Made by a program: the position numbers and the translations under genes. 64,000 bases of DNA, taken from Triplophysa rosa. Lineage: Eukaryota; Chordata; Actinopteri; Cypriniformes; Nemacheilidae. The stretch is from NCBI RefSeq assembly GCF_024868665.1, contig NC_079904.1, positions 22,189,325 to 22,253,324 of the forward strand, read 5' to 3'. How positions within the stretch are numbered: the stretch's first letter is position 1; each line of letters starts with the position of its first letter. The notes beneath the pieces were generated by a model. That model had not been told where the DNA came from. It was given only the letters and a program-made list of their open reading frames with translations, and did not search any database. Below are positions 1 through 11,602 of this stretch, one piece after another.

Positions 1-132
1 TGGCCGAAGCAGATGCAGTAGCACACTGTAAAAGGTTGATACTATATATTTAATAATGTTGCATAAGTGAGTATATTTATGTTTTTACTACAGGTATGCT
101 TATGCCTATGATTTTGTTTATTTCCATGCAGG

Positions 133-378
133 TGCATTGATAAAGTGGATGTGTCGGATGCTCTTTTCGACAATTACACAGTCGCACAAAAGACCACAAA
201 GTGGTACCAGGCCTTTTTTTACTACTTTGTGGATGTAGGTGTTGTAAATGCCTACATCATTCACCAGCAGATGGCCCAGATGAAGAATCAGAAGCCGCTG
301 GCAATAAAGGCTTTCCGGGAGGCTCTTGTCATGGAATTGGTTGACTTCGTGTCTCAGGATGAAAACGTTTCTCCGTGA
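133..378 (+). pseudogene. piggyBac (PGBD-like) transposase C-terminal fragment
   Basis: An open frame of about 82 codons ends in TGA. It follows a splice-acceptor-like pyrimidine tract ending in CAG (bases 129-131) and has no ATG, so it would be a terminal exon or a truncated copy. The peptide has the piggyBac signature around the third catalytic aspartate (VDVSD, matching the family pattern GVDLSDQ), then KTTKWYQAFFYYFVDVGVVNAY, the usual aromatic-rich helix region of DDE_Tnp_1_7 transposases. It stops right after the FREAL..EL stretch, so the C-terminal cysteine-rich zinc domain of full transposases is missing. An ATTAAA poly(A)-type signal lies at 621-626. The rest of the transposase would lie left of the window or is lost. 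It could be the last exon of a domesticated PGBD gene; I cannot tell from this fragment. Confidence 0.6.
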
Positions 379-1440
379 AAGTACATAAAGGACATCACTG
401 CAGAAACGGAAAAAGAAATGTATAAAAACTCCTCGTATGTTTGAAACATGCCTGCAGTGAACACGTTCCTGCTACACTGACTGGCACTACCAAAAGAAAT
501 GGATATTATATCTATAAGAAGTATATAGTTTTGTTGTAAATTTGTGCAGTTTTTGTGACACTGTGCACTTTTTGAAATGAGACCTGTTTGTGTCGGTCTA
601 AAAAGGGTTTAATAAGTTCCATTAAACATAAAATGTACATCTGAATTCGTTTGTGTCAATTACTCTGCAAACTCTACATATATTATTAGCTGTTTATCAA
701 CTAAATGGAGTTTTTTATATGACTGTTCCAATTTATCATGTTTTATGTCAGTGTATGGTGAAGTTAAATTCACGGTCAGTTGCGCCCTCTAGTGGATTTA
801 TCTGTAATTTACAGCGCCATGTTCATCATCCATGAACCCTTAATGCGTAATATTCAATTCGCAAATCTATTATACGCATAAACTGAACTGTTGCATTCAA
901 CTAAAACAATAGTTATACGCGAAAATTAACCAGAATGTCCTGCAAGAGGAACCAAAACATTTTGAAAGGAAAAAACAAACAAATAAAGAAAAAAAGTGTT
1001 TTGTCCCCCTTTTAAAATCATTCCATCGCAAGATGATGACATGTCAGATGCGTTTTCTTAGTAAGACAACATTTAACTGGCCTTTACAAAAATGTTTCAA
1101 ACATTAATTGTTGTATATGTAGAAAATTGTGCTCTTGCTAATGCAAACCTCAACCGTGGTGTGGAATGAAGGCTGATTATGCCAAGTGAGAGATGTCCTT
1201 GGGGACGACATTTCAACCAATCAGCGTGTTATGAAAAGCTTGCTTGTAAGGGCAGACAACATAATCATTTTGAAATATTTACATTCTTTTCCGTGCTAAA
1301 CAAAAACAGTGGAATTATAAAAACTCAATTTATTATGATGCATAATTTAAATGGGGTCATATGGCGCGAACACGTGTTTTTCTGTGACTTTGGTGTGTTA
1401 TAAGTTGCTCATGCATGTGTTAGACACGTCAAATTGCAGA
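379..1440. other. non-coding stretch after the piggyBac fragment
   Basis: AT-rich sequence with only short chance frames. The first 250 bases are probably the 3' untranslated part of the piggyBac-like fragment, ending near ATTAAA at 621. I recognise nothing else. Confidence 0.4.
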
Positions 1441-2085
1441 AATTAAAGTGTCGGAACAAAAGATGCATTCTATCTAAAAGCGAATGCTCACCCAGACCTG
1501 CCTGAAACGCCTCGTGTAGCCACACCCCCACAAATCTACATCAGTTGGTGGTATGATTTGACTAAGACCGCCCAAATGTATACGCAAGTAAGGTGGGCGT
1601 ACCTGTCAGTACAATTGAAGAGGAACCTGATGTTCCAAATATGGTAAGAGGCGTTACATTTCCCTCACACGCTTGCAGTATTCGACCAATCACGACACAC
1701 TGGTTAACTGGCCAATCATAGCACACCTCGCTTTTCCGAGTCATGAGGCTTGTTCGACTTAATGCGGCGCCGCAAGATCCGACAGGCGGATGACATCAAA
1801 GTACCGCGAGAGCGATTCGAAACCAAGCATTTTATGGTTTTTCGAATGTGTCTCGCGGTATTTTGATGTCATCTGCCAGTCGGATCTTGCGGCGCCGCAT
1901 CAAGTCGAACAAGTCTTATGAGCTTTGTAAAAAATCTGCGCGTTTAGAGAGGCGGGGCAAAGAGGAGATACAAACATGCATGGTATGTGGAAAACACAGC
2001 GTTTTTAACCTTAAATCGTGTATACGCGTTGCATTACATCTAAAACAAACCATAATATTCGTTTAATATCACCCTTTAAAGAAAG
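1440..2085. mobile_element. old non-autonomous DNA transposon, interrupted by a palindrome
   Basis: The two flanks of the palindrome at 1741-1921 look like one repeat cut in half. The left part carries two CCAATCA/CCAATCAT boxes and a CGCTTTTCCGAG block; the right part resumes with GCTTTGTAAAAAATCTGCGCG and a GGCGGGGC motif. This arrangement resembles a non-autonomous element I know from cyprinid genomes, but I cannot name its family without a library. Outer ends are approximate and no coding capacity is seen. Confidence 0.45.
1741..1921. mobile_element. 181-bp near-perfect palindrome (foldback MITE)
   Basis: The left arm (about 1741-1825) and right arm (about 1836-1921) are reverse complements over about 80 bases with roughly 8 mismatches, closed by a loop of about 10 bases. 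The arms contain GCGGCGCCGC, itself palindromic. Copies of TCATGAG (left) and TTATGAG (right) flank the inner arms and would fit an insertion duplication, since removing the palindrome rejoins the surrounding older repeat. It is GC-richer than its neighbours. A transcribed copy would form a long hairpin RNA. Confidence 0.7.
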
Positions 2086-2984
2086 GAGGAACTGATTTCA
2101 GGGATTTACACCTGTTTTTAGGTGTAAGGTATTAGGTACATCAATATTCCAAACGCTATGCCATTTTATACATAAATAGTGGGATTCTGCATCTATGGTT
2201 TCGTTTGTATGTAGTCAGATTTTCTGAATTTGGCCGCACACTTTGAACAAAACACTTTAAGGGAAACTTAGGGCAAGTTAAATGTCAAAGTGAGGATTAT
2301 TGTTATTTCTTTCCTGTGCAGAAAAAGAAAAAGAAAAGGCAGGACACCTTGGTGCAAACCATCTATTCTGGACTCTTATTGGCTGCCTTTTCTTCAGTCC
2401 AGGTCATTAATTTCTCCATTTTTTTTAAATGAAAGTTTAGTTTTGTAATGACAAAATGAACAACATTGTGGGACAAATAAATATTTTTAAGCAGATTTTT
2501 TTGCATCCTTTGATGATATGGTCCACTAGAGAGAGTAAAATGTGTGACGCCTATCTTTAGGTCCCTCTATCTCTGTTTAATTTTAGAGTGGTTTGAGGTT
2601 ATGTCCACATACCTAGCACTATAGCAAAACATGAAAAAGGAGAAAAATTCTGTCACTTGAATACACACAGAAATTGATGCTGCTCTGTTATTGCCTGCAG
2701 GCAACTTAAACTCAATTTGTCATTATGTCAAGCTGAGCACTAAAAATACACCCATAGAGCCATTTCAGAATGGCACACCTGCAAAGTGACCCCTTTTAAA
2801 AATGTGTCAGATCGTTTACCTCATTATGTGAGACAGATGGAGCAGTTTTTGTCTCAGCCACGCGGGGACGGATGTGCAGCACATACAGCCGCAGAAAAAA
2901 AGAGAGCATTCCAAATGTTCATTTAATCAGCATAGATGCATTGTGCTCATTCCAGTTCAGCGTCTGTTGAATTTCAACAAAATC
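2086..2984. other. non-coding, no feature recognised
   Basis: AT-rich sequence with stop codons in all frames at short spacing. No repeat ends or splice structure identified. Confidence 0.3.
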
Positions 2985-3460
2985 AAACCTCAGGAGTGAC
3001 AAAGTCATCCAACAGCAATGTGAAAGACTGACAACATGACAAAACACATGAAAACTGTAAGAAAATCCATGTTATCGCATACATTTTCTATTTATCTATT
3101 TATTTTTTAACTATTCCTAAATAGATGTACAAATATGACTGTTGTATTGCTTAAAAGTGAATATGAACTTGTTTTCTTTGCAGTAGTTGAGGTCTGAAAA
3201 ATATAGAGCATCTTTTCTTCAGTTTTCATTTTCTGCAAATAAATACAAATATAATTTTTTTATTTAAAATTTGGGAAAAATAGGGTTAGTAGTTCACAGA
3301 ATGAAACAAAAATGATTATTTTACCTAAACGCGTACCTATAAATAGTAAATTCAGAAATGGTCTCTTATTTTTTCCACATCTGATGTGTAACTGAGCTTT
3401 ACGCAGATTGTCTCGGACAAAACACAGAGCTCGTTGTTTTAATGTGACAGATCTGTTGTG
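2985..3460. mobile_element. Tc1-like transposon remnant (copy 1)
   Basis: Shares long blocks with 23340-23710, for example TGAACTTGTTTTCTTTGC followed by TTGAGGTCTGAAAAA, and TTTTCATTTTCTGCAAATAAA. It also shares the TTTAATCAGCAT and CAGGAATGAC-type words with the 5.0-5.5 kb copy. The order matches the end region of a Tc1-type transposon abundant in cyprinids. No intact transposase frame remains. Confidence 0.45.
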
Positions 3461-5040
3461 AACAGTGATGCTCATTTAGAGATTGCAAAGGTCTTTCTGT
3501 GATGCCATTTAATGTGTGCATGAGAAACATAAAACACTCCAGAAGTGTGAGAGAATCATTCTGCGATCTTATGTTTTATTCAATTCTTTTCTAAAAGTCC
3601 GCAGGTTCAAAAGTACCCATACTTGAAAAGACACCAATATTCAGAAAACGAATATGACGTCCTTGCTGTTGATCCCAAGAGCTGGTCAACACAATGCGAC
3701 ACAGCTTCTGTTCCTTTGATGAGTCTCCTGCTCTCAGCATTTGAATTGTAGAATCAATTTTTATTGTGGCCATTGAGAATAAACAATGTCTCCATCTGCG
3801 TAAACAAAGCACATGTAAAGTAGCTGCAGATTTAACCTTAAAGAAGGGTCTCGTGACACCGTCGCGAATGATTCGTGAAAATGTTGCTTCTCTATGCAGC
3901 GGGCAGTCAGCTGTGGAAATGAAGCTCATTTGATGCTTGGATTCACTCACGGAGGGAGTATGCAGATTGTCATTTGGACAGGCCTGACTCCTGGCCGACG
4001 CAGCCAGCCAAGACACCTCGTACCATACACCCCCATTATGAGGAGACATTTGCAGTCGGATCACGGACACAAAACAAAGAGCGAATGATGAGAGGCCAGT
4101 TGAACAAAAAGTCCTAGATGTGTGGATTAGCTCAGAATGAACAGAAATCATTTCCTTTTTTAAAGGATGACAATAACAAACGTACGTGTTCTACTGTACA
4201 GGCATGTGGTTTAATGGGATTTGATAGTTGCACATGGTTTCTGTTCACACATTGTCCGTCTGTCAACACAGAGCCCTTATTTTATGAAGGCAAATGAGAG
4301 AATTTACAGTTTCATGGAAAGCAATATACAGAATCAACATTCACTTTGTCGAAAATCCGAACAAAAAAGCAAATGTTTGTCCATCCTTGTCACTCAAATT
4401 CGATGCATGTTTGCAAACATACACAGATCTCTGGGTTAACATTTATTTAATATGATGACATTACTTTAGAAAATAAAAGTTCTGAGTAGTTCAGTTTATT
4501 TATTTTACATATATATATATATATATACTGTATATATATACGTATATACCCTTACAAAATAAAAGTTTATTCAAGTGTGCTATTAGTAGACTTCTTTGAA
4601 GCTAAATATAAAAATGTAAACATTTTATGTACGTCTCAGAAAACATAGATGTAAACTATTAAAACACATACTTTAAAGTACACTTATATAAACTAAAAGG
4701 TGGGCCAATTTAGTCCAAATTACTATTAAATACGCTTAAAAGTATAGAGTATAATAAACAACATACCTAAAATGGTCTATAGCTTTGCCTTAGTACACTT
4801 AATATCATGAACTTGAAGTGTTATTATTTTGTAAGGGTAAACATTTTTGCATAAATACATTATTATACAAATAAAATAAATATATATTTATGTTATATAT
4901 ATATGTTTATTTTATAATTAATATAAAATAATTTCAATATATGTATTTTGCACCTTTCTGTGTAATACTTATTATCTTCATAACACGTCATATGATATTT
5001 TACAGAATAGAAAAAAATACGTTTCTTTCAGTGTTCAGTG
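3461..5040. other. non-coding; TA microsatellite at 4507-4548
   Basis: A 186-codon minus-strand frame (3591-4151) lies here but shows no recognisable domain or splice context, so I do not call it a gene. An imperfect (TA)n tract runs 4507-4548. The rest is strongly AT-rich. Confidence 0.35.
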
Positions 5041-5775
5041 TACAGTTGAGTCCAAATGCCTGAGACGACAAAAAATCTGGGATTTTTTGCCATTTAAACT
5101 TGAATAAATAAACATATAATTTTAAGATTTATTTGACGACTAATAAGTATTTAGGAGTCTGTAGTTCTTCTAAAAAAATAAAATAAATAAGAGACCGCTC
5201 CAGTTTTGCCTTTAATCAGCATTTCTGCATGTATGGCCATTCCAGAAAAAACCCTCAGGAATGACATAAAATGATAGACGAAAATTAAATCAGGCTTATG
5301 TCATCATATATTCACTTCACTTTTAAATTGATCATAAAATACAGTAAAAATTACTATTGTGTATTTTAAACATTTTTTACATTTTCATTAAATAAGTGCA
5401 AACATATTTTTTTATGGAAAATTGGGAAAATGTTGTCACTAGTTCAAAAAATGATTGTTTTACTTAGACAGCTATAAATATTAAACTCAGAAAAACAAAA
5501 AATAAATTGGAGTGGTCTCTTAATTTTTTTCCATTACTGTATATTTTATATTGACCATGCTAGCTTATTTGTAGCTTTAAAAAGTCAGATATCCTTGATT
5601 CTATTGAATGACATAAGATGCTCTTTGGGACATCAGGTTTCACATAAATGTGTGTGTCCAATCCAATTGAGAATGACCATTCTGTTTCTACTTAAATGAT
5701 TATGCTCATAATATGATTTATAATGAAAATGTTCCATTTAATAGTATAAAAGAGCATTTTTACTAGTGGTCTCAG
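5041..5775. mobile_element. Tc1-like transposon remnant (copy 2)
   Basis: Begins with ACAGTTGAGTCCAAATGCC and GAGAC, and ends near GTGGTCTCAGGC at 5764-5775, weakly inverted. The interior repeats the TTGGGAAAATGTTGTCACTAG and AAATAATTTGGAGTGGTCTC-type blocks seen in the two other copies of this window. It is internally deleted, with no transposase frame. Confidence 0.45.
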
Positions 5776-7070
5776 GCAAGAGGACAAGATTCATTGAAAT
5801 ACATGGACCCATGAGTTTCTTTGTCTCTGTCATTCTCACTGTCGAATCATTCTATGCGTGTCAAAGTGCAGTTAGTGTGCTTGAATGAAAGGCAGAAAAT
5901 AAAGGCAATCATGCCTTAAATGGCGTCTCTGGGGACATTGACGACGGGTGTTAAAATGACAGCAGCGCAGCAATGCTTGCATTAGCTTGAGTCAAATATC
6001 GTACGTTTTTTATTGTCTTTAGCTTTAAAACGCCTGACTGTAAACTAAAATAACACAAGATGGTTTTGCTAAATTAAGATGTGGACCAAAGGTGTAATTG
6101 TTGCCCAGCGGGGGTGGAGTCCTATCCCCGCTACGGCCACCACTGAGATTTGCGTCACCTTGGTTCCACTTTTCCACGAGATGCAGAACAGCGTGTTACA
6201 ACGTCCTGTTTGCCCTAGAACAGCAACGAGCGCACTTCCCGCAGGCATGACACACAGACGCACAGCATCAAGATGATTGGGTGCAAGACCCTTTTAGCCT
6301 TCCAGCAAGAGTATGAGGGAAAGCTTATGTGTGTGTGCGTGCTCACAGTAAATGAGCAGTGTGCACCCATCCGTAGCCAACCTAATGGAAAAGCAAAGAG
6401 CATCATTACCTCAGATGATCCGCTGTGCGGCCCCCCGCCCAACCACCACCACTCTTTCAAAAAATATGGACTGGAAATGTCAAAATCTCTTTTCTGAAGG
6501 ACACGAAGCATTTAATGGACAGCTGATGGTGAGACGAATCCCCAGGTGCAGGCTTGACTATTCCCCAGGGTGTTTTCAGAACTGAAAGCCATTTAACACC
6601 ATTATCTACAAACAGCATGCACATACCTCGTGATAAATCTAAAAGCGCCTAAAACTTGCTAATTACACAAAAAGTCTGGTAAAAAAATTGCTCGCGGGAT
6701 GTTTTTCTTGTTACTTGGACAAGGTGATGAAATGACTACAAGCCGAGAAAAACAAATCATTTTCAACCTTTGGTAAGCCTTAGACCAATTCCTCAAATGT
6801 TGCATTTTTTTAATACGCCATAAGCCTCTCCATTTTTTGGCGTGCAGTTGCGGTACAAGCGTCTTCCCGACGATTCACAATCCTCAGTTTGTCTATTCCG
6901 TGGTTTTGGAAATGCCTCTGCCGTTTCGCTCACAGATGAGAGGGGTTGATAACACCATCAAAGTCATTATTCCTCCTGCTGTTCTTTCGCTTTTCTCCTC
7001 CTCTTTTAGACGGTCACAAAAGAAAGGCAGTCCGACACGCGAGAACACATGCCTGGCGTCGACGGTAGTT
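5776..7070. other. non-coding; probable cldn20 3' flank
   Basis: No recognised coding sequence. The right end should contain the 3' untranslated region of cldn20, which is transcribed leftward; TTTAAT (minus-strand ATTAAA) near 6808 is one possible poly(A) signal. Short frames at 6069-6585 overlap each other on both strands and look like chance. Confidence 0.35.
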
Positions 7071-7937
7071 TCACACGTAATCGTGGAGACTATAGACGGC
7101 CTTGGGGTCTGGATTTCGGGTCCGAGATGGAGACTGGTACTGCTTGTCCTTCTCCAAATTCAGCCTTTCTGGCTTGTCTTGAGGTCGCTCATCCACTTGA
7201 AGCTTTCCGTGTTTTGGCGTCTCTCTCTGCGACTGCTCTCGTTCGGGTGACTCGGTCTGACTGTGCTGCTCCCGGTGCTCCTGTTTCTTTCGGTCACGGG
7301 TCGACTTCTCTTTGAGCATCTGCTGTTTGGGCTTGTCGGGGTGGGATGTGCCCGCATCGAGCGGACCACCTCTTTTTCCAGGGCAGGACAAGCAAAAGAT
7401 GACGCCTGCGGCCAGGAGGAATCCCGCAGACACAAATGCCACGTACACGGCGGCACCCGGCTCATACTTGCTGCTCTTGGGCACTTTGGAGTCCATAAAC
7501 GTAGTGATGACCTCATTGGTGAACCAAGATGCGGGGACAAGGCACAGGACCCCTGCAATGACGAAGCAAGCCCCCGCCGAAATGGCCGTGTGTCCCTTAG
7601 AGCGGTAACTTCCACCCCAACGAGTGCATTTCAGCCCCAGGGCGGCCAGGCAGAGTCCCAACTTCGCCATCATGCAAGAGAGCACCATGGTGGTGCGCGC
7701 TGTCTGCAGGTAGGCGGGCAACGCCAGCACGGAGTATTTAAGCGAGCAGCTGAAGACTCCCGTGCTGTACCATGTGCAGTCCATCCAGAGTCCCTGCATC
7801 TGATAGATGGCCGTCATGATGTTGTTGCCCACGTCTGCGCTCACTTTCCAGTTGGGTAGCAGAGTGGCCACGATGGCGCTCACGACCCCCAGCAGAGCCA
7901 GAACGAAGGCGAACATCTGCATGGTGGAAGACGGCAT
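7071..7937 (-). CDS. cldn20: claudin-20, long-tailed
   Basis: A 288-residue tetraspan tight-junction protein encoded in one exon. It carries the complete claudin signature in the first extracellular loop: W30, G49-L50-W51, C54 and C64 (the disulphide pair), and R81 before the second membrane helix. Helices lie at about 9-29, 83-103, 120-140 and 163-187. The segment around GLWMDCTWYSTG and the start (MPSSTMQMFAF) align with my recollection of mammalian claudin-20, and it ends in DYV, a PDZ-binding tail for ZO scaffolds. Claudin-20 is usually about 219 residues. Here the cytoplasmic tail (about 195-288) is some 60-70 residues longer and rich in K, R, E, Q and S. Claudins seal or selectively permeate epithelial junctions. 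It lies downstream of tiam2 on the same strand, as in mammals. The start is the first ATG and fits the family's N-terminal length. Confidence 0.93.
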   Translation of the reverse strand: MPSSTMQMFAFVLALLGVVSAIVATLLPNWKVSADVGNNIMTAIYQMQGLWMDCTWYSTGVFSCSLKYSVLALPAYLQTARTTMVLSCMMAKLGLCLAALGLKCTRWGGSYRSKGHTAISAGACFVIAGVLCLVPASWFTNEVITTFMDSKVPKSSKYEPGAAVYVAFVSAGFLLAAGVIFCLSCPGKRGGPLDAGTSHPDKPKQQMLKEKSTRDRKKQEHREQHSQTESPEREQSQRETPKHGKLQVDERPQDKPERLNLEKDKQYQSPSRTRNPDPKAVYSLHDYV

Positions 7938-8060
7938 CGTCGCTCCCCGACTTTCGGCTCCCTTCCCCCCGTCGCCGCCTCTCTCACCTTGCGGTGGCCC
8001 TGCGCGCTCTGCGTCTCCCTATCAGCCCGGCGCAGGTCCTGACAGCAGATAATTTCTCCA
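7938..8060 (-). promoter_or_regulatory. CpG-rich cldn20 upstream block
   Basis: The 120 bases before the cldn20 start codon are dense in CpG in an otherwise AT-rich window, as expected for a 5' untranslated region or promoter. A donor-like AAG/GTGAGAG lies at about 7981-7990 on the minus strand, but no good acceptor sits between it and the ATG, so I take the coding exon as unspliced at its 5' side. Confidence 0.4.
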
Positions 8061-9984
8061 CACTGGCTCCGGTGGGCTGTGATAAAAAACGGAATGAGAA
8101 TTGAACTGAGCGCACAAGCGTGACGGTCTGACAGATGAGGCACATGACTGGAAGGGGGTACTGCGTTTTTTCCACCCTATCCTTTTTTGGGCCACCCTGT
8201 GTTTTAGTACACCTCAGCCAGTCAGCATTCTCGTTTTGGGTAGGGGGAAGTGACTTTGTTGTTAACAGGCTAATTATTTTTAACATTAAAACTGGCGTGT
8301 AACCCTTGTAATGAAATTTCGCCAACTATCTGCACAGGCATGGCTGTGTTAATTGATTTTTTCCTTATCTCTCCAAACCATTTGACAGCTTGGAAATGAG
8401 AAAAGGAAAAAAATCACTTCTATTCTTTGCTGTCCTTCAGATGGTGGTGAATGTCATGAATAGATCAGGACATGTGCATTGTTGGAGTGCATTATGTTTC
8501 AGTCAGAACAACAGAAAGCTTTACTTACCCTTTCACTGGTGCGCAGTGTGCGCTACGCTGCGTCAAGCAGTTTCTGCTAACGCCTGGAAACAAAATAAAG
8601 GAAGAGAATTGCTAAACAAGTAGAAACTAGAGTGAAACTGCCTCTTTCTCCTTGGCAACACAGTTTATTTCTTAAAGCTTTTCCCACACGTTCCTGGAAT
8701 GAGTGGCTGGATGTTTCGGGAACGCAGCGGCTCTCACATTGAAATCTGGACACCTTACCTGAAGGTCATTTTACTGTACCCTGTAGACAGACGCAAAGGA
8801 CGTCTCTTTAGTAAACGAACACTAAAAAGGTAATGAAAGTGATGATAAGCTCATTTTCATTTTGTTCAGCATAAAAAAACACAACGTGCAGCTGGAAATC
8901 AATTCCTATTATGTGCCGCAGGCAATTATCTCTGACGGCACAATCATACGGGCATGAGCTGCGCTGATCATGCAGTGGAAACAGACGCTTGATTTTTTTG
9001 AAATTGCAATGAAGAAAATTGCAGACAGAAAATTGCTAGACATAAACATGTTGTTTTCTCTCTTTCGTTCCATCTCTCTCTGAGAAACACTGAAATGGAC
9101 AAAGGCGGTTCTTAAAGTAACCAACGATAAACATTTATGTTTACAAAGTCGTGTAAAAAGGCTCCTTTAGTGATTTTATTGCGTGAGGTTGCAGGGTGCT
9201 GGTGGGCGTTTCGAACGCTTTGCATTATTGTTCAGCTGACCAATCGGTTTTGGATAAACTGATCACAAATAAGATGCATTGCCAATAATCTGTTCTGACA
9301 AAATATGTATTTTTTATAAAATACATATAAAAATAAAATATGTGTATTTTTTGCCACCAAGATTTTGTAAAAATTTTAATGTACAAATCAAACTCTTTCA
9401 TCGTTTTTTAAAATAATTTCCAAGACTTATTTTTTATTATACAGTTGTGGCCCAAAGAGATGTCCAACATAAAAAAATGACATCTTAGCCTCGATTAAAA
9501 ATATATTAAGACTTTTAAATGGATGTTGTGTAGTTTTGTCTGGCGTGTTATAGCTCAGCTTTGAGAAGAATTTAAGGAAGATTTGCAAAAAGATGACACA
9601 CAACACATAAGCAAAGCATGAGTCAAGACCTAGTAAGAATGACTGCTGTCAAAATCAAATTAATATTAATAACAGAAAGAACAGTGGTGAATGTTTGCTT
9701 TATTTCTTCTGAGCTTTTTGTTTTTGTACACATTTTTATATATTAAAAAACACCCATGTTCACCAGTGTTTTTTATTTTTTTGTCAAATAATTGTATGAA
9801 ATAAATACCATTATCAAGTGTTTTTTTTATATTGTATTATGCAAAACCTCTCTAATACCTCAGACCTGAAGGGACATTAAAATAAATATTGTATACAAAT
9901 ACTGTATGCCCATCATATTTGGCCACTTTTGTAATTAGATATTTTTGTCATTATTTTATTTATTTATTGCTGCAAATACTGTAC
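8061..9984. other. intergenic, little recognised
   Basis: No supported gene. ACAGTTGTGGCCCAAAG at 9441-9457 resembles the start of a Tc1-type terminal repeat, but I could not find its partner. From 9300 the sequence becomes very AT-rich. Confidence 0.3.
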
Positions 9985-10630
9985 ACATCAGAAGACTACA
10001 GAGGACGGTTCGGACTGCTGAGAAGATCATTGGTGCTCCTCTGCCCACCCTCCAAGAACTCTATACATCCAGAGTGAGGAAAAGGGCTCAGAAAATCACC
10101 CTGGACCTCTCACATCCAAGCCATCATCTCTTCACAATGCTGCAGAGCACCGAGCACCAATACAACCAGACACAAAAACAGCTTCTTCCCTCAGGCCATC
10201 TACCTCTTGAACAGTTACATGATTTTTACCCACCGTGCAATAATAAATAAGTGCAATATTAATTATATCCTCCAGATAATACACTATCTGATTTTTATAC
10301 AACTTTTTCTGTAAATTATATTTCATTCATTCTGCTGTATAGAGCACATACCTTGTACTACAATAGTCTATTCTTATTTTTTACTTGTACATATTTACAT
10401 ACACACATAGCTTTTCTCTCTATATCTTTATCTTGTGTGTATTGTATTTCTTAATTTTTTATACCCATAGGCCCTTATTTAAATCATTGTGTACTGTATT
10501 CTATTGTGTTATGGTCTCTGTGTACTGTTGTTGCTGTTTCTGTGTTCTGGATGCTCCTGTCACCAAAACAAATTCCTTGTATGTGCAAACACACTTGGCA
10601 ATAAAGCTCTTTCTGATTCTGATTCGAATG
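9985..10630 (+). mobile_element. L2/CR1-like LINE 3' end (5'-truncated)
   Basis: The translation around 9990-10250 reads LQRTVRTAEKIIGAPLPTL, then ELYTSRVRKRAQ and DLSHPSHHLF. This is the typical C-terminal end of reverse-transcriptase proteins in fish L2/CR1-type LINEs. It is followed by an AT-rich 3' untranslated region ending in GGCAATAAAGCTCTTTC and a short (TCTGAT)n-type tail near 10605-10627, also typical of these elements. The frame breaks after HHLF and the reverse-transcriptase core is absent, so this is a dead 5'-truncated insertion. Confidence 0.7.
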
Positions 10631-10989
10631 TAAACTGTAAACTGCATATTACTAAAATGAAATTTGCGTAAGAAAGAAATGCTGTTTGACATGTGAAATC
10701 TGTGTTACGAGTCAGTAAGCACATGCGCAGAATGTTGTTTGAGTCACAGGACTGAGCATGTGTGTTCTAGTTGAATATTTAGCCTCTTGCTCTCTGTAGG
10801 GCGTGGGAAAAGAAAATGGAAAGTCACTTTTCTCAGACGGAGCAGTTTTCACTCACCGCAAGTTACTTCTTCTCATACGTTTTTTTATGGCTATCATAAA
10901 ATTTCTATAAACTGTATTAAAGATTTTAAGATTTACTAAAGCTTAGGACTGAATTAAAGACGTCTTGATGCAGCTGGTGATATTCTTCC

Positions 10990-11232
10990 CATTCTTCATT
11001 TACTCACCCTCATGTCATTCTGAACTTACATGACTTTCTTTCTTGTTTTAAACACAAAAGAAGATATTTTGAAAATGTTTGGTAACCAAACGAACACTAA
11101 ACCACTGAGACATTTCTCAAAATATCTTCTTTTGTATTCCACAGAGAAAAGAATCATATATAGATTTCAAACAACATGAGGGTGAATAAATGATGACGGA
11201 ATTTCAAACTATAGGGTGAACTATCTCTTTAC
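10990..11232. mobile_element. TTAA palindromic MITE, diverged copy
   Basis: Contains the inverted-repeat words of this family: CATTTACTCACCCTCATGTC on the left, AAGAAGATATTTTG and its reverse complement CAAAATATCTTCTT in the middle, and ATGAGGGTGAATAAATGATG on the right. It ends with GGGTGAACTATCTC. The terminal TTAA on the right is mutated. Confidence 0.6.
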
Positions 11233-11602
11233 TTATGAAATAAAACATGTACTTGATTATTACTTATACAGTACATACACACAGGGTACAAAAGGAACAC
11301 TTGGCAACCAGCAAATGTGAATAAAACCAAACATGATTTAAATCAAAGACAAGCGTCTATTTCTGTAAAGATATCTGACATAGTGACCTTAATGGAAAAT
11401 GTACCATATTTTTCTAGAATTGTTTTGAAATGAAAGCAATTATTAATGTAACAGTTTTGAGTTAATAAATATTTGTCAGCGCCAGGACTGCAGTTAACGT
11501 CCGGTTCGTGTTTGGCTAGTGTCTAATAATATAACTATTTATATTTTATTTAATTTATGTTAATATTAATGAATATGATTATTTTATTGTATAATAGTTG
11601 TA
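11233..11602. other. intergenic spacer between MITEs
   Basis: AT-rich; nothing recognised. Confidence 0.3.

Noticed and set aside
3591..4151. 186-codon minus-strand open frame
   Set aside because: No recognisable domain, no membrane or signal pattern, no promoter or splice context, and unlike any family I know. Probably a chance frame, though long for AT-rich DNA.
6837..8052. Several plus-strand frames of 80-200 codons over cldn20
   Set aside because: They are antisense shadows of the claudin exon, whose GC-rich codons leave few stops on the other strand.
10385..10692. Short frames within the LINE tail
   Set aside because: They read the AT-rich 3' untranslated part of the LINE and are not genes.
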